Shown here piece by piece: positions 42,180 to 51,375 of a stretch of DNA of 64,000 nt (positions are counted from its first letter, which is position 1; every line of letters starts with the position of its first letter). The position numbers and the translations under genes were made by a program. The DNA lies in assembly GCA_029245345.1 (NCBI GenBank), contig JAQWPM010000015.1, positions 124,001 through 188,000 of the forward strand, read 5' to 3'. This DNA is from Longimicrobiales bacterium (GTDB taxonomy: Bacteria > Gemmatimonadota > Gemmatimonadetes > Longimicrobiales > Gaopeijiaceae). The notes beneath the pieces are model-generated. The model was not told where the DNA came from and did no database searches. It saw nothing but the letters and a program-made list of their open reading frames with translations.

Positions 42180-43160
42180 TCAGGAATCGATTCCATTTCG
42201 GGCGGGCATGCGGGCGACGGTCCGAAGCCACCATGCCGGTTCATCCGACGTGCGGTCGGCCCTGAACGCCCAGACTGCAGCGCGGTCGGCCGGATCCGGG
42301 ATTGCAGCAAGGTCAGCCGAGATCGGCAGCAACCCCCGACGAACGGCTAACGCTCCGATCCGACGGAGCACCTTGTCCATGAATCCCTTGTGGCGCCGCA
42401 GGTAACGAATACTCCTCCCGTGCCAGGAAATTTCCTGGGGCTCTAGCCCGACTTCGGACAACAACCTCGCCATGGGCTCCTTGTCAAAAAACAGGAGGTG
42501 AGGCTCGTCACTCGGCTTGTGCTCGCAATCCCGACATGGAACCTCAATAAAGAGGATGGCTCCAGGCGCCATGAATCCTCTTAGCCTCGTCAACTCCGCG
42601 ACAGGATCGGACATGTGCTCGAGCACATGAGACATTACCACCAGATCAAACTTTTCGTCGGCTGGGACCTGATCAAGCGCAGACCAATGCCGATAGCCAA
42701 GCTTGGCGAGGGCGGACCTGCACGAATCGTCCGATTCGACCACCGAGTATTTCGTCGAAGGCATGAAGGTGGTCATGTGGTGGGCGAAATCGCCCAGTCC
42801 GGGGCCCACCTCCAGAACCCGAAGGCCGTCCTGCACAGCCTCCAAATGCCTGGCCACATGTCGGAAGCGCAGATGATTGATGGCCCGATGGAAGGGCCGT
42901 GCGGATTCCGCCTCGGCAACTCCCGCATGGGCTTCGTCGAAGTAGTGGGCGTTGTAGGCGGCCAACGCCTCCTGCGACGGCATTGGAGAACAAAAATGAA
43001 ACCCGCACCCATAACATTGAGCCAAGGATCCACCTCGGAGCATCTCGGATCTCCCGCGGTAGGCACGCACGACACTCAGGTCGTGGCCCCGACAAACGGG
43101 GCAGTGTCCACCTGGCCTGTTATTCTCAGGCCCGGTGGAGGGCGCCCTCGGACTCATCAC
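42180..43160 (-). CDS. Zinc-ribbon class I SAM methyltransferase
   Basis: The protein has 326 residues. CPVC at about 20-23 and CYGCGFHF at about 49-56 form a metal-binding ribbon. Motif I is intact (VLEVGPGLGDFAHHM), followed by VVESDDS, FDLVVMSHVLEHMSDP and GAILFIEVPC. The C-terminal part includes PHLLFFDKEPMARLL, often seen in Methyltransf_23-type glycan methyltransferases. It probably methylates a sugar of the repeat unit or a nucleotide sugar. It follows the Wzz gene by five bases. Either of two adjacent ATG codons (43160, 43157) may be the start. Confidence 0.88.
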   Translation of the reverse strand: MMSPRAPSTGPENNRPGGHCPVCRGHDLSVVRAYRGRSEMLRGGSLAQCYGCGFHFCSPMPSQEALAAYNAHYFDEAHAGVAEAESARPFHRAINHLRFRHVARHLEAVQDGLRVLEVGPGLGDFAHHMTTFMPSTKYSVVESDDSCRSALAKLGYRHWSALDQVPADEKFDLVVMSHVLEHMSDPVAELTRLRGFMAPGAILFIEVPCRDCEHKPSDEPHLLFFDKEPMARLLSEVGLEPQEISWHGRSIRYLRRHKGFMDKVLRRIGALAVRRGLLPISADLAAIPDPADRAAVWAFRADRTSDEPAWWLRTVARMPARNGIDS

Positions 43161-43165
43161 TGCCC

Positions 43166-44230
43166 CTAGCGCCGGTTGAACGGGTTCAGCTCTCCCAGGT
43201 TTCTCGCGAGTTCCTCGAGCTCCGGATCCTGCTTGTCCCGCGCGAACCGAAAGCGCTCGAGCAGCAGCGAGAATAGCAGTGCCAGAATCCCTGCTGCCGC
43301 AGCAGCCACACCGCTCTTTCGTATCGTGCCCCGCGCATCGCCTACGGTCGGGCGACGAGCCGGCTCAATCACCGCAATCACCGGAGTATTGCGTACGGCA
43401 TCGATTCGGGCCTGTTCATAGGAGGATGAAAGGGATATGACCACTTGCTGGCGGACGTCCACTTGACGTCGGTGGCGATCCAGTTCGATCTCCAACTGCG
43501 GTGAACTGGCAATGCGGTTTCGCTCCAGGAACGCTTCGAGACCGTCCTCCGCACTCTTCAATTCTGCCCTCGATTCCTCCAATCGGGCTTCGGCGAACTC
43601 CTGTTCCGCTAGGGCCCGGCCCCTGCGGACTTCCAGATTGAAGCGGTTCACCTCGTCCAGATAAGACTGGGAAAGATCGCGAGAAAGATCAGGCCATCGC
43701 GTCTTCACCTGAATCTCGACGATTCCCGTTCGTGTGTTGGGCGTAATAACCGTGATCTCTGCCAGCAGCTTGGTCGCCTCGAACGTTCGCCGATCGGGAT
43801 CGTCGTATTCGAGGTTGAAAACGCCCGCGACCGTCCCGACAACCAGGCCGGTGTCCGTCTGAACCTCATAGTTTCGCTCCGCGATTCGCCACAACAGCTC
43901 CCGGGACCTGAGAAGCTCGGCATAGAACCCGGGACTCTCGGACGACTGTCCTCCGCCCAAGTTGACACCGAACTGGGCCGCGAGGCCCGCGAAGGCGGGG
44001 GCCTGCTGGCTGGACTCCTGTGGAACGAAACTCACCCTGCTCGTAAACGTCCTCGGCGTGCTGAGAACATAGAGCCCCAGAGCCACCCCGACGACAAAGC
44101 CCATCCCGATAACGAGACGAAGATGCCGGACTACAAGAGCGATCAGTTGAATCGCCCCGGGACCCGGGGATTCGGCGGGCTCCGAATCGGCCCCCCTTGG
44201 CGCGTCGGATGGAGATTCGTTGACCGTCAT
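43166..44230 (-). CDS. Wzz-type chain-length determinant / polysaccharide co-polymerase
   Basis: The protein has 354 residues with the two-helix topology of the Wzz family: a membrane segment near 38-60 (LVIGMGFVVGVALGLYVL) and another near 315-335 (GVAAAAAGILALLFSLLLE), enclosing a periplasmic, coiled-coil-rich domain. TFTSRVSFVPQ after the first helix and the Pro-rich segment before the second (PVIAVIEPARRPTVGDARG) are typical. No Walker kinase domain follows, so it is not a Wzc-type tyrosine kinase. It controls the number of repeats made by Wzy. It sits directly downstream of Wzx (ATGA overlap), in the order Wzy, Wzx, Wzz. Confidence 0.92.
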   Translation of the reverse strand: MTVNESPSDAPRGADSEPAESPGPGAIQLIALVVRHLRLVIGMGFVVGVALGLYVLSTPRTFTSRVSFVPQESSQQAPAFAGLAAQFGVNLGGGQSSESPGFYAELLRSRELLWRIAERNYEVQTDTGLVVGTVAGVFNLEYDDPDRRTFEATKLLAEITVITPNTRTGIVEIQVKTRWPDLSRDLSQSYLDEVNRFNLEVRRGRALAEQEFAEARLEESRAELKSAEDGLEAFLERNRIASSPQLEIELDRHRRQVDVRQQVVISLSSSYEQARIDAVRNTPVIAVIEPARRPTVGDARGTIRKSGVAAAAAGILALLFSLLLERFRFARDKQDPELEELARNLGELNPFNRR

Positions 44231-45732
44231 GAAGATCCCGACGAGTTGGGTGTCGTTGGGGCCACCCGGCGAAGAGCGGACCTGAGCAGGTGCAAGGTGT
44301 CACGATTGAGCACCCGGAGCCACCATCCCACCATCAGGAATGTGACCGTTAGGAAGATCTTGATCGTCAGGGCAGACGCAAGCCCGATGTCTGCCCACCA
44401 GAGCATGAGCGACGCACCCGTCACGGCCACCAACCCGCCAAAAATGATCCCGACCCGCCCTGCTTCATAGCTGATCGGATTGTATTTCTGAGACAGACGG
44501 AAGGTCAACCAGACATAGATGGCCCCGGCCGTAGCCGTGCCCGCCGCGGCACCGACGGAACCGAAAGCCCGCACCAGCGGGATATTCAGGGCGGCACTCA
44601 GCACCAGTAGAACGACTGACAGCATCGAGAGAACGTGTGTCTTCTTTGCAAACACCAACTGACGCTGCTTGCTGAAGAACATCAGAGAATAGTGTACGAC
44701 TAGAATCGAAATGATTGGTGTGGCGGCAAGGTACTCCGGGGGTGCCACAATCAGGAGGCCTTCGTAGCTGAACAGCGTGACCACCGCCGCCACGAGCATC
44801 GACCAGTACGCAAACGGAGTGAGGTACCGTCCGATTCGTTCCGGGGCGTCATCCCCGCCCTCGAACATCATCCTGAGAACTCTCGGAACAAAGACGTTCT
44901 CAAGGGCCGTCATGTAGGAGAACACCACGTAGGCCAACCGTTGGCCGATGGAATATACCCCTGCCCCGCCGACATCAGCGATCAGTCCGACCAGGACCTT
45001 GTCGAGGTGCGAACTGGCAACGCTGACCAGGACCCGAGGTGTGAGCGGGAGCCCTACGCGGACAGCGTCCTTGAGAGCGGCCCCCTCCCATCGGGACTGC
45101 GCCCCTCGAAGCGCATGTCGGATCATCGGCACCATGACCAGGGCCGTACCTGCGATCTGGCCGAGCGGGATGCCCGAAACCCCCATTCCCAGGCCCGCCA
45201 CGAAGAGCAGCCCGAACCCTGCCCACAGGACCGCCTCAGCGGTAGAGAAAAGGGCGTGCGCTGCCGCGTCTCCTCTATTCCGGAAGAACACCAGCAAGTA
45301 ATACCGTTGAGCTTGGAGTATCTGCGAAACAAGGACCAGAATCAGGAAGCCCGACTTGTCCGAATCCCTCAGGAACAGCCCCGCTACGGCACCCCGGAAT
45401 ACCCAACTGAGCAGAAACACCGCCGCGAGTGTGATCGATACCAGAACCAGCGTCGACCGAAGGAGGCCAGCCTGGAACTGCACAGTGTCCCGGGCGAAGA
45501 ACTCTCTCTCGAAGCCCTGCTGCAGTCCGAACTGCCCCAGGCCTACGGCTACCGCGCCGAATGCCGTGGCCAGTGCCAGATAACCGTAGTCGTCGGTCGT
45601 CAGCAGGTTGAGAAAGACAGGTAGGGTGATCAGTGGCAACAGATTGGCTGCCCCGACCTGACCCAGATAGATCACTACACTCCGAACATCCCGAGTCTTT
45701 CCATTCCGCTCCTTCTCCGTCGCGTCACTCAC
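44227..45732 (-). CDS. Wzx-type oligosaccharide flippase (second copy)
   Basis: The protein has 501 residues from GTG 45732, which overlaps the Wzy stop (GTGA); the frame is open to an ATG at 45789, which would overlap the Wzy gene by 61 bases. About 12-14 hydrophobic helices are seen, starting VVIYLGQVGAANLLPLITLPVFLNLL followed by DDYGYLALATAF, the common Polysacc_synt start. It would translocate lipid-linked repeat units to the periplasm. Immediate neighbours are a Wzy-type polymerase and Wzz, making a complete export set separate from the plus-strand one at the left of the window. Confidence 0.93.
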   Translation of the reverse strand: MSDATEKERNGKTRDVRSVVIYLGQVGAANLLPLITLPVFLNLLTTDDYGYLALATAFGAVAVGLGQFGLQQGFEREFFARDTVQFQAGLLRSTLVLVSITLAAVFLLSWVFRGAVAGLFLRDSDKSGFLILVLVSQILQAQRYYLLVFFRNRGDAAAHALFSTAEAVLWAGFGLLFVAGLGMGVSGIPLGQIAGTALVMVPMIRHALRGAQSRWEGAALKDAVRVGLPLTPRVLVSVASSHLDKVLVGLIADVGGAGVYSIGQRLAYVVFSYMTALENVFVPRVLRMMFEGGDDAPERIGRYLTPFAYWSMLVAAVVTLFSYEGLLIVAPPEYLAATPIISILVVHYSLMFFSKQRQLVFAKKTHVLSMLSVVLLVLSAALNIPLVRAFGSVGAAAGTATAGAIYVWLTFRLSQKYNPISYEAGRVGIIFGGLVAVTGASLMLWWADIGLASALTIKIFLTVTFLMVGWWLRVLNRDTLHLLRSALRRVAPTTPNSSGSS

Positions 45733-46988
45733 CGGCGGGCGGGCGTCCTCACGTGAAGGGGCAGCAGAACCAGGCCGAAGATCATCCAATACATCGGGTT
45801 CTCAAGGAAGGACGTAGTGAGAGGAGCCACCAGGAAGGCCACCGCCCCGATGATGGATGTGCGAGCGAGTGCCTGGTCGACGTGCCAGATCCGTCGAATC
45901 GCAATCAGGTAGATCGGTGCAATCAGGAGTCCCAGCCCAGCGAGCACGGGTAACTGATTTCCAAGGCGGGAGATGGCAGACTGCGAGCCGGATTCAACCG
46001 TGTAGGAGCGAATCGATCCATCAAATCCCTCGACTGAGACCTGAGCAATGTCCAGCCCCGAAATGACGGCTGACAGGTCCGCGAAACGCACATTGACGTT
46101 AACCAGAGCATTCGTCGGCGAGACGTTGTAGAGGAATACGCCGGGGAACAGCAGGTAGTAGAGTGCCAAGAAGAGGGCCAGGGCCATCCAGAACTTCAGC
46201 ATGCGCCGCCGATTGGGGCGCCCGGACAGGAGAAACAGGATCGCCGTAAAGAGAATCAGGGTGACGAACACCATTTTCGACATCGTGAATGCCACCACCA
46301 GCGCCAGGGCCCAGTCGATTTTGTCGAGCCCGCCACCGCGCCAGCGCCCGAAACTCACCGCCATAAGGCCGAGGAGCACGAGCGAAAGGAAGTTGTTGGC
46401 GAAGAGCAGACCCGCCGGGCGAACTTGGAGCGTGCTGTACCCGACCAGCGGATCTCGCTGGAAAAGCGCATCGAGTATCACCCGCCCTGTGAACGGGTCG
46501 TGGATATCGGTTCTGAACGTGTGCAGAATCTCCGGACGACCGTACATCTGAACGAGCATCAGTGCCCCGGAGACGGCAAGGAAAATCCAGACCTGCCGCC
46601 TGACCAGGGCGGGTCGCCTGGCCACAACCCACGCCGAAGCCAGGCCAAATATTCCTGCCATCCCTGCAATGTAGAGGGCGGTGACCCCAGTCTCGGAGCC
46701 AATCACTACCCGAGCCGCCCGGGAGACCAGAAGCGCACCAAAGCTCAACGGAAACAGCCAGCGGTAGGGTGTGCACCGGTAAGCGATTTCGATGGCAGAC
46801 AGGAAAGCGAGCCACATCGCGATCTGCCCGAACGACTTGACCCCGAGAATCGGGTGCTGGTTCAGCGTCGTCCCAATCAGGATACACGGAACCAGCAACC
46901 AGGCGGCCAACTCTACCAGCTGCCCCTGCCCGGGCGGGACTGCCTCTGTTCGGGCAGGAACGATTGGCGCGACCCGGGCCGTCGGCAT
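45729..46988 (-). CDS. Wzy-type O-antigen polymerase candidate
   Basis: The protein has 419 residues with about ten hydrophobic helices and a larger polar loop at about 280-350 (VSPTNALVNVNVRFADLSAVISGL region). Sequence conservation in Wzy proteins is low, so the call rests on topology, length and position between a GT2 gene and Wzx/Wzz. It would polymerise repeat units on the periplasmic side. The ATG overlaps the GT2 stop (TGATG). A WaaL-type ligase remains possible because the two share this architecture. Confidence 0.82.
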   Translation of the reverse strand: MPTARVAPIVPARTEAVPPGQGQLVELAAWLLVPCILIGTTLNQHPILGVKSFGQIAMWLAFLSAIEIAYRCTPYRWLFPLSFGALLVSRAARVVIGSETGVTALYIAGMAGIFGLASAWVVARRPALVRRQVWIFLAVSGALMLVQMYGRPEILHTFRTDIHDPFTGRVILDALFQRDPLVGYSTLQVRPAGLLFANNFLSLVLLGLMAVSFGRWRGGGLDKIDWALALVVAFTMSKMVFVTLILFTAILFLLSGRPNRRRMLKFWMALALFLALYYLLFPGVFLYNVSPTNALVNVNVRFADLSAVISGLDIAQVSVEGFDGSIRSYTVESGSQSAISRLGNQLPVLAGLGLLIAPIYLIAIRRIWHVDQALARTSIIGAVAFLVAPLTTSFLENPMYWMIFGLVLLPLHVRTPARR

Positions 46989-47956
46989 CAGGAATCATCC
47001 TCGGCGAGGAGTTCAAATGACGCCTTCCCCGTCAGCGCCCCATCCGCAATCTGGCTCACCGCGATCGCCTGACCAACCGCAAACTCAAGGTCCGCACGCG
47101 ACAACCTGAACACCCCTCTGAGCACTTTGCCAAGCAGGCGGGCCCCGAGCGTGTAAAAGAAGAAGAGCCGCGATAGACGCGGGTTCGTCGCCACGAAATG
47201 GTAAGTCCACAGCGTCTGAACCTTGCCGTGATACCTGTCGGCCCGGGCTCTGCCATAGTCCGAAATGTGCAAATGATGCACTTCGGCACTCGCGCAGACA
47301 AACATCGGAAACTGCTGCCCCAGGGGGTAGCTGAAGACCAGATCCTCAGCGATCGCCCAGCGCGCCGAGACTTCGCGATGGGGACGGCTGAGAAGGACAT
47401 CGCTGCGCCAGACGGTCGCGCCTCCGGGCAGCCACTGTACCTGCGTGTCTTCACGGGCGTGGGAGATCGCGCTTGTCATTCCATTGCGAAGAACCCGCCC
47501 GGGCTCCTTTGCGCAGATGCCGAGCAGACCCTTGAGAACAGTGTACTTCTCGGGATCGCCGTTGATGATGTTGAACGCGACTCCAACGGTCTCCACAGGA
47601 GCCCGATTCCACAACGCGATCATCTCGTTTACCGCGTAGGGTTCCATGACGATGTCATCGTCCAGGAGGGCCACCAGCCGATCATTCCCGTCGAGCTGGG
47701 CCAGCCCGTGATTCCGCTGCCGGATCTGTCCGGGCGGTTCGCAAACGAAGTAGTCCACACGCAGCCGACCGGCGTACGCTTCACAGACATCCCGTGCGTC
47801 ACCACCGCCATCGACGACCACGACCCGCCGAACCGAATCGGTCTGCGCCAAAATGCTGTCGAGGAGTTCCCCCAGCTTCGCCGGCCGCTTGTAGGTCGGG
47901 ACGAGGACGGTCAAATCTTTGCCAGTCCAGGTGTGGGGGCCCGTCACGCCATCCAT
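46988..47956 (-). CDS. GT2-family glycosyltransferase
   Basis: The protein has 322 residues. TVLVPTYKRPAKLGELLDSIL opens a GT-A domain; VALLDDDIVMEPYAV carries the metal-binding DDD motif; VQWLPGGATVWRSDVL and RWAIAEDLVFSYPLG supply the acceptor loop and the catalytic ED. The C-terminal helices (RLFFFYTLGARLLGKVLRGVFRL) are amphipathic and basic, suggesting association with the inner membrane. It overlaps the upstream AsnB-family gene by 13 bases. The sugar donated is unknown. Confidence 0.9.
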   Translation of the reverse strand: MDGVTGPHTWTGKDLTVLVPTYKRPAKLGELLDSILAQTDSVRRVVVVDGGGDARDVCEAYAGRLRVDYFVCEPPGQIRQRNHGLAQLDGNDRLVALLDDDIVMEPYAVNEMIALWNRAPVETVGVAFNIINGDPEKYTVLKGLLGICAKEPGRVLRNGMTSAISHAREDTQVQWLPGGATVWRSDVLLSRPHREVSARWAIAEDLVFSYPLGQQFPMFVCASAEVHHLHISDYGRARADRYHGKVQTLWTYHFVATNPRLSRLFFFYTLGARLLGKVLRGVFRLSRADLEFAVGQAIAVSQIADGALTGKASFELLAEDDS

Positions 47957-49893
47957 CTATTCCACCACATGTGGAGGTTCAACAGCATCCAGATTCTTTC
48001 TGCCCGGCCGCCGGGCGCTCCATAGAATGACTGGAGTTCGCGTTCGATAACACCCTGTGGGACCAGCCCGCTCCGGGCCACCGACGGATCTAGCAATACC
48101 TCGTGGACCGTGTCCTTCCATTCATTCCTCATCCACGAATAGAGCGGAATCGAGAACCCCCTCTTGGGAGCCGAGACCGCCTCGTCCGGAACCCACCTTC
48201 TAAGCAGGTGCCGGAGAATTCGTTTGTGCTCGACCCCGCCTGAACCGTCTGAGCCCCATGAGGCCTCCAGCGGGAGGCGGAAGGCAAACTCCGCAATTCG
48301 ATGGTCCAGAAAGGGGTCCCGCGCCTCGAGCGAAACATGCATTGACGCTCTGTCGACCTTCGTGAGAATGTCGTCTCTCAGGAACGCACGGTAGTCGGCG
48401 CGCATCATTCGGCCAGTAAAGGACGGCTCTCGACCGAGCAGACCTTCGTCGGAGAGAACAGACCCGTCATAGAGGTGAGCTTCCTCCACGCCCACCAGGG
48501 CCGCCGCATCGGACCAGGTCCAGGCCTTTTCAAAGGTGGTCCTGAGCAGAGCTCCCTCTGAAGGCACTTGCAGTATGTCGAGTGCCTTCTGCAGGCGGGC
48601 TCGGAGCTGCGGTCTCAGCTTGCCCCCACTCAGCCGGGCTGCTGCCCCTGCGATCGCCTCCACCGGCAAGAGCCCGGCACCGACAGCGGCGATCCGGCGC
48701 AGTCCCGCCGGCAAGTGGCGGAGTCTGGACCAGGCTTGGCCGTACCGCGCGTAGGATTCGTAGCCGCAGAACTGTTCGTCACCCCCATCGGCCGAAAGGG
48801 CGACCTTTGCCCCTTCCCGGGCGACACCACACAGAAGCGTGGTCGGAATCCCGGAGGTATCACCGAACGGCTCGTCATAGACCTCGACGAAGCGGCTGAT
48901 CCCAGCTTGGGCCTCATCCATGCCGAGGTAGCGGACGGTGTGCGTGAGCCCCAGAGCCTCGACGACCTGTTTCGCTCGCGGCACCTCATCGAATGCCGTC
49001 GCTTCGAAACCGATCGAAATGTGCTCAAGATCCGCGCCGAGTGACTTGGTGAGAATCGCCGCAACCAGGGAGGAATCAACCCCCCCCGAAAGGAAGTTCA
49101 CCACGGGCACGTCCGACACCAGCCGATACCCGAACGCACTCTTAAGCAGTTCGAAGAGCTCGTCCGCGCAGTCATCAAGGCTCCGGCCACCCATTGAGCT
49201 TGCGTGGGTGAGGTGATCCAGATCCCAATAGCGCCTGAACTCGGCGGCGCGGTCCTCCGTGAAGCGGGCGATATGGCCCGGGAGCAGGCGCGCGACTCCC
49301 TTCACGGCGGTCCGGGCCCCCAGCGTGTATCCGGTCGTCAGGAACTGACCGAGCCCGACGGGGTCCATCTCGCGCGCCACGTCGGGGTGGGCCAGCAATG
49401 CGCGGACTTCCGAGCCAAAGATGACCCCGTCCGCCGTTGCGCGGTAAAACAGGGGCTTGATTCCCACACGGTCCCTGACGAGCGACAGCGAACGGTCCTC
49501 GCGGTCCCAGACCGCGAACGCGAACATCCCGATGAACTTTTTGACGGCCGCGTCGAGGCCCCAGATCCGAATGGCATTTACGACCACCTCAGTGTCGCTG
49601 GTGGTGCGAAAACGCGCGCCAGCCGCCTCAAGATCGGGGATCAACTCAGCGTAGTTGTAGACCTCGCCATTGAAAACGATCACCAGCCGATCATCAAAGC
49701 TCGCCATGGGCTGACGACTGCGTTCAGAGACGTCGATGATCGATAGCCGCCGGTGAGCCAGCCCGATACCCGGCTCCACGAGGAAGCCCTCGTCGTCCGG
49801 GCCTCGGTGAACAATGGCGTGCGACATCCGCTCAAGAATTCCCCGGTCGACGGCACCACCGCTGATGCGGAACTGGCCGCTAATTCCGCACAT
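47944..49893 (-). CDS. Glutamine-dependent asparagine synthase family amidotransferase (copy 2)
   Basis: The protein has 649 residues. The N-terminal nucleophile Cys2 is in MCGISGQF, HRGPDDEGF and FNGEVYNY complete the glutaminase site, and VNFLSGGVDSSLV is the ATP PP-loop. Both active sites look intact. The body differs clearly from copy 1, so they are paralogues rather than a recent duplication. In polysaccharide clusters this family probably amidates uronic or ulosonic acid carboxylates. It follows the uncharacterised 485-residue protein by eight bases and precedes a GT2 gene. Confidence 0.92.
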   Translation of the reverse strand: MCGISGQFRISGGAVDRGILERMSHAIVHRGPDDEGFLVEPGIGLAHRRLSIIDVSERSRQPMASFDDRLVIVFNGEVYNYAELIPDLEAAGARFRTTSDTEVVVNAIRIWGLDAAVKKFIGMFAFAVWDREDRSLSLVRDRVGIKPLFYRATADGVIFGSEVRALLAHPDVAREMDPVGLGQFLTTGYTLGARTAVKGVARLLPGHIARFTEDRAAEFRRYWDLDHLTHASSMGGRSLDDCADELFELLKSAFGYRLVSDVPVVNFLSGGVDSSLVAAILTKSLGADLEHISIGFEATAFDEVPRAKQVVEALGLTHTVRYLGMDEAQAGISRFVEVYDEPFGDTSGIPTTLLCGVAREGAKVALSADGGDEQFCGYESYARYGQAWSRLRHLPAGLRRIAAVGAGLLPVEAIAGAAARLSGGKLRPQLRARLQKALDILQVPSEGALLRTTFEKAWTWSDAAALVGVEEAHLYDGSVLSDEGLLGREPSFTGRMMRADYRAFLRDDILTKVDRASMHVSLEARDPFLDHRIAEFAFRLPLEASWGSDGSGGVEHKRILRHLLRRWVPDEAVSAPKRGFSIPLYSWMRNEWKDTVHEVLLDPSVARSGLVPQGVIERELQSFYGAPGGRAERIWMLLNLHMWWNRWMA

Positions 49894-49901
49894 GGCGTAC
49901 C

Positions 49902-51359
49902 CTACCTCACCCGCTCAATCAGATCCGACAGGCCCTCCGCTCGTTCGGCCACGCTCATGTTCGCGCAAAATCCGCGAGCAACGTCCCAGCCCTGCGCGCG
50001 ATCGGCTTCCGGCTCGCGGCGGTCCGCGGCGAGCGCATCCAGAAAGCTTTGGGCGTCGAAAACCCTTTCCCGCCATGTCGCCAGTGCGTGCAGCGGATCG
50101 AGGGTGAGCTCATCGGGCATTTCCAGATAGAAGGGGCGCAGACCGGAGAGTATTCCGTAGACGACGGACGAAGACCCCCGATAAAGGATCGAAGAAGACC
50201 GGTCGAAGTCATCCTCGATGTTCGGAACCCGGCTTAACTCGACACCGGGGGGGAGCTGATCCTCGGCGGGCAGGCCGATCAGGCTGTCGTAGGGCAGTAC
50301 CGGATGACACCGGAAGATGAAGCGGGTCTCCGGTGACAGTCGGGCCGCCTCCATCGCCATCCGAAACAGCGACGAGGCCTCGTCCTGTAGGCCCTCCGGA
50401 ACCACTAGGCACGTGTCGCCGGGCGCTCGGACAGTCGCTCCAGGGTCGCGCTGCATCCGGTGGGTTCCGAACACGCAGAACCGTGTGTCTTCGAAGCTCG
50501 AATTCTCGGCAAGATCAGTACAAGTGGTTGGTCCCATGCAGAGGACCACGTCGGGATCCATGCCATGTCCGAGGCTCCTGCGAATCCCATGGGCATGTTT
50601 TCGAACGATCGTGTGCTGGTAGCCGACCCGAACGATCTCCGGACTGTGCTCCGACGCGGCCCGGAAGACGCAACGCTCCCAGGCATGACCTTCGAACATC
50701 GTAATGACCGCAGCGGGTTCAACCGCGGCGCACGCTCGTCGCACGAGTGCCTCGAGCCTGAGATTCCCCGTCGTCGACGGGGAAGATATATCGTCGGCAA
50801 GGTTGCGGCGCAGCACCCGGTCACCGACCCGCTCTAGTCGTGCTCGGGACGCGCCTCGGGCGGCCACGGCTTTCCGGATGAAGCTCATTTCCTCACGAGC
50901 CGATAGGGCGTCCGGGAGCAGTTGCCTACCCTGCTCTCCCCCTCGGTGGCCACGTCCGGCCAGGGTCCGGGTGGGCAAGCCGGTCTGATTCCTCAGCAGG
51001 AGCAGAGAAGAAAGCCCGGCAGAGAAGAGGTGCGCCTGCAAACCTCCGAAATAAAAGTCGGCCTCCGCGTCCAGATGGGCCGCGCTGACCACTCCTCCGA
51101 TCAGAAGCATGTCATAGCGCCGCCCAGTCTCGAGACCGATTCGCCCGCCCGGCTTCAGGACGTTTCGGATATGTCGAGCCAGGTTGCGGGCCCGAGCAGC
51201 GACGCCGTCTGGTTCGTGCAGCTGCGTTCGGATCAGTGCCGGATGACTCGATACGACGTGCAGGGCGGGCGCATCTAGAAGCGCCTCCGGGGCGTCCGGG
51301 TCAATCAGTATCCCGTCGCACAGTGTGGTCAGAGCCTCGAATCGATCAAGCCCGAGCAT
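49902..51359 (-). CDS. Uncharacterised cytosolic protein of polysaccharide clusters (possible GT-B fold)
   Basis: The protein has 485 residues from ATG 51359, chosen for GAGGTGA eight bases upstream; GTG 51371 is an alternative. I do not recognise the family firmly. Alternating alpha/beta character, VVPEGLQDEASSLFRMAMEAA followed by FIFRCHPVLPYDSLI, and later SSILYRGSSSVVYGILSGLRPFYLEMPDE recall the C-terminal Rossmann domain of GT-B enzymes such as capsule or CDP-glycerol-type transferases, where HP and GSSS(V) loops contact the donor. No membrane segments are evident. Between an AsnB-type amidotransferase and an acyltransferase, it is most likely a transferase on the glycan. Confidence 0.6.
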   Translation of the reverse strand: MLGLDRFEALTTLCDGILIDPDAPEALLDAPALHVVSSHPALIRTQLHEPDGVAARARNLARHIRNVLKPGGRIGLETGRRYDMLLIGGVVSAAHLDAEADFYFGGLQAHLFSAGLSSLLLLRNQTGLPTRTLAGRGHRGGEQGRQLLPDALSAREEMSFIRKAVAARGASRARLERVGDRVLRRNLADDISSPSTTGNLRLEALVRRACAAVEPAAVITMFEGHAWERCVFRAASEHSPEIVRVGYQHTIVRKHAHGIRRSLGHGMDPDVVLCMGPTTCTDLAENSSFEDTRFCVFGTHRMQRDPGATVRAPGDTCLVVPEGLQDEASSLFRMAMEAARLSPETRFIFRCHPVLPYDSLIGLPAEDQLPPGVELSRVPNIEDDFDRSSSILYRGSSSVVYGILSGLRPFYLEMPDELTLDPLHALATWRERVFDAQSFLDALAADRREPEADRAQGWDVARGFCANMSVAERAEGLSDLIERVR

Positions 51360-51375
51360 ATTCGAGGTCACCTCG

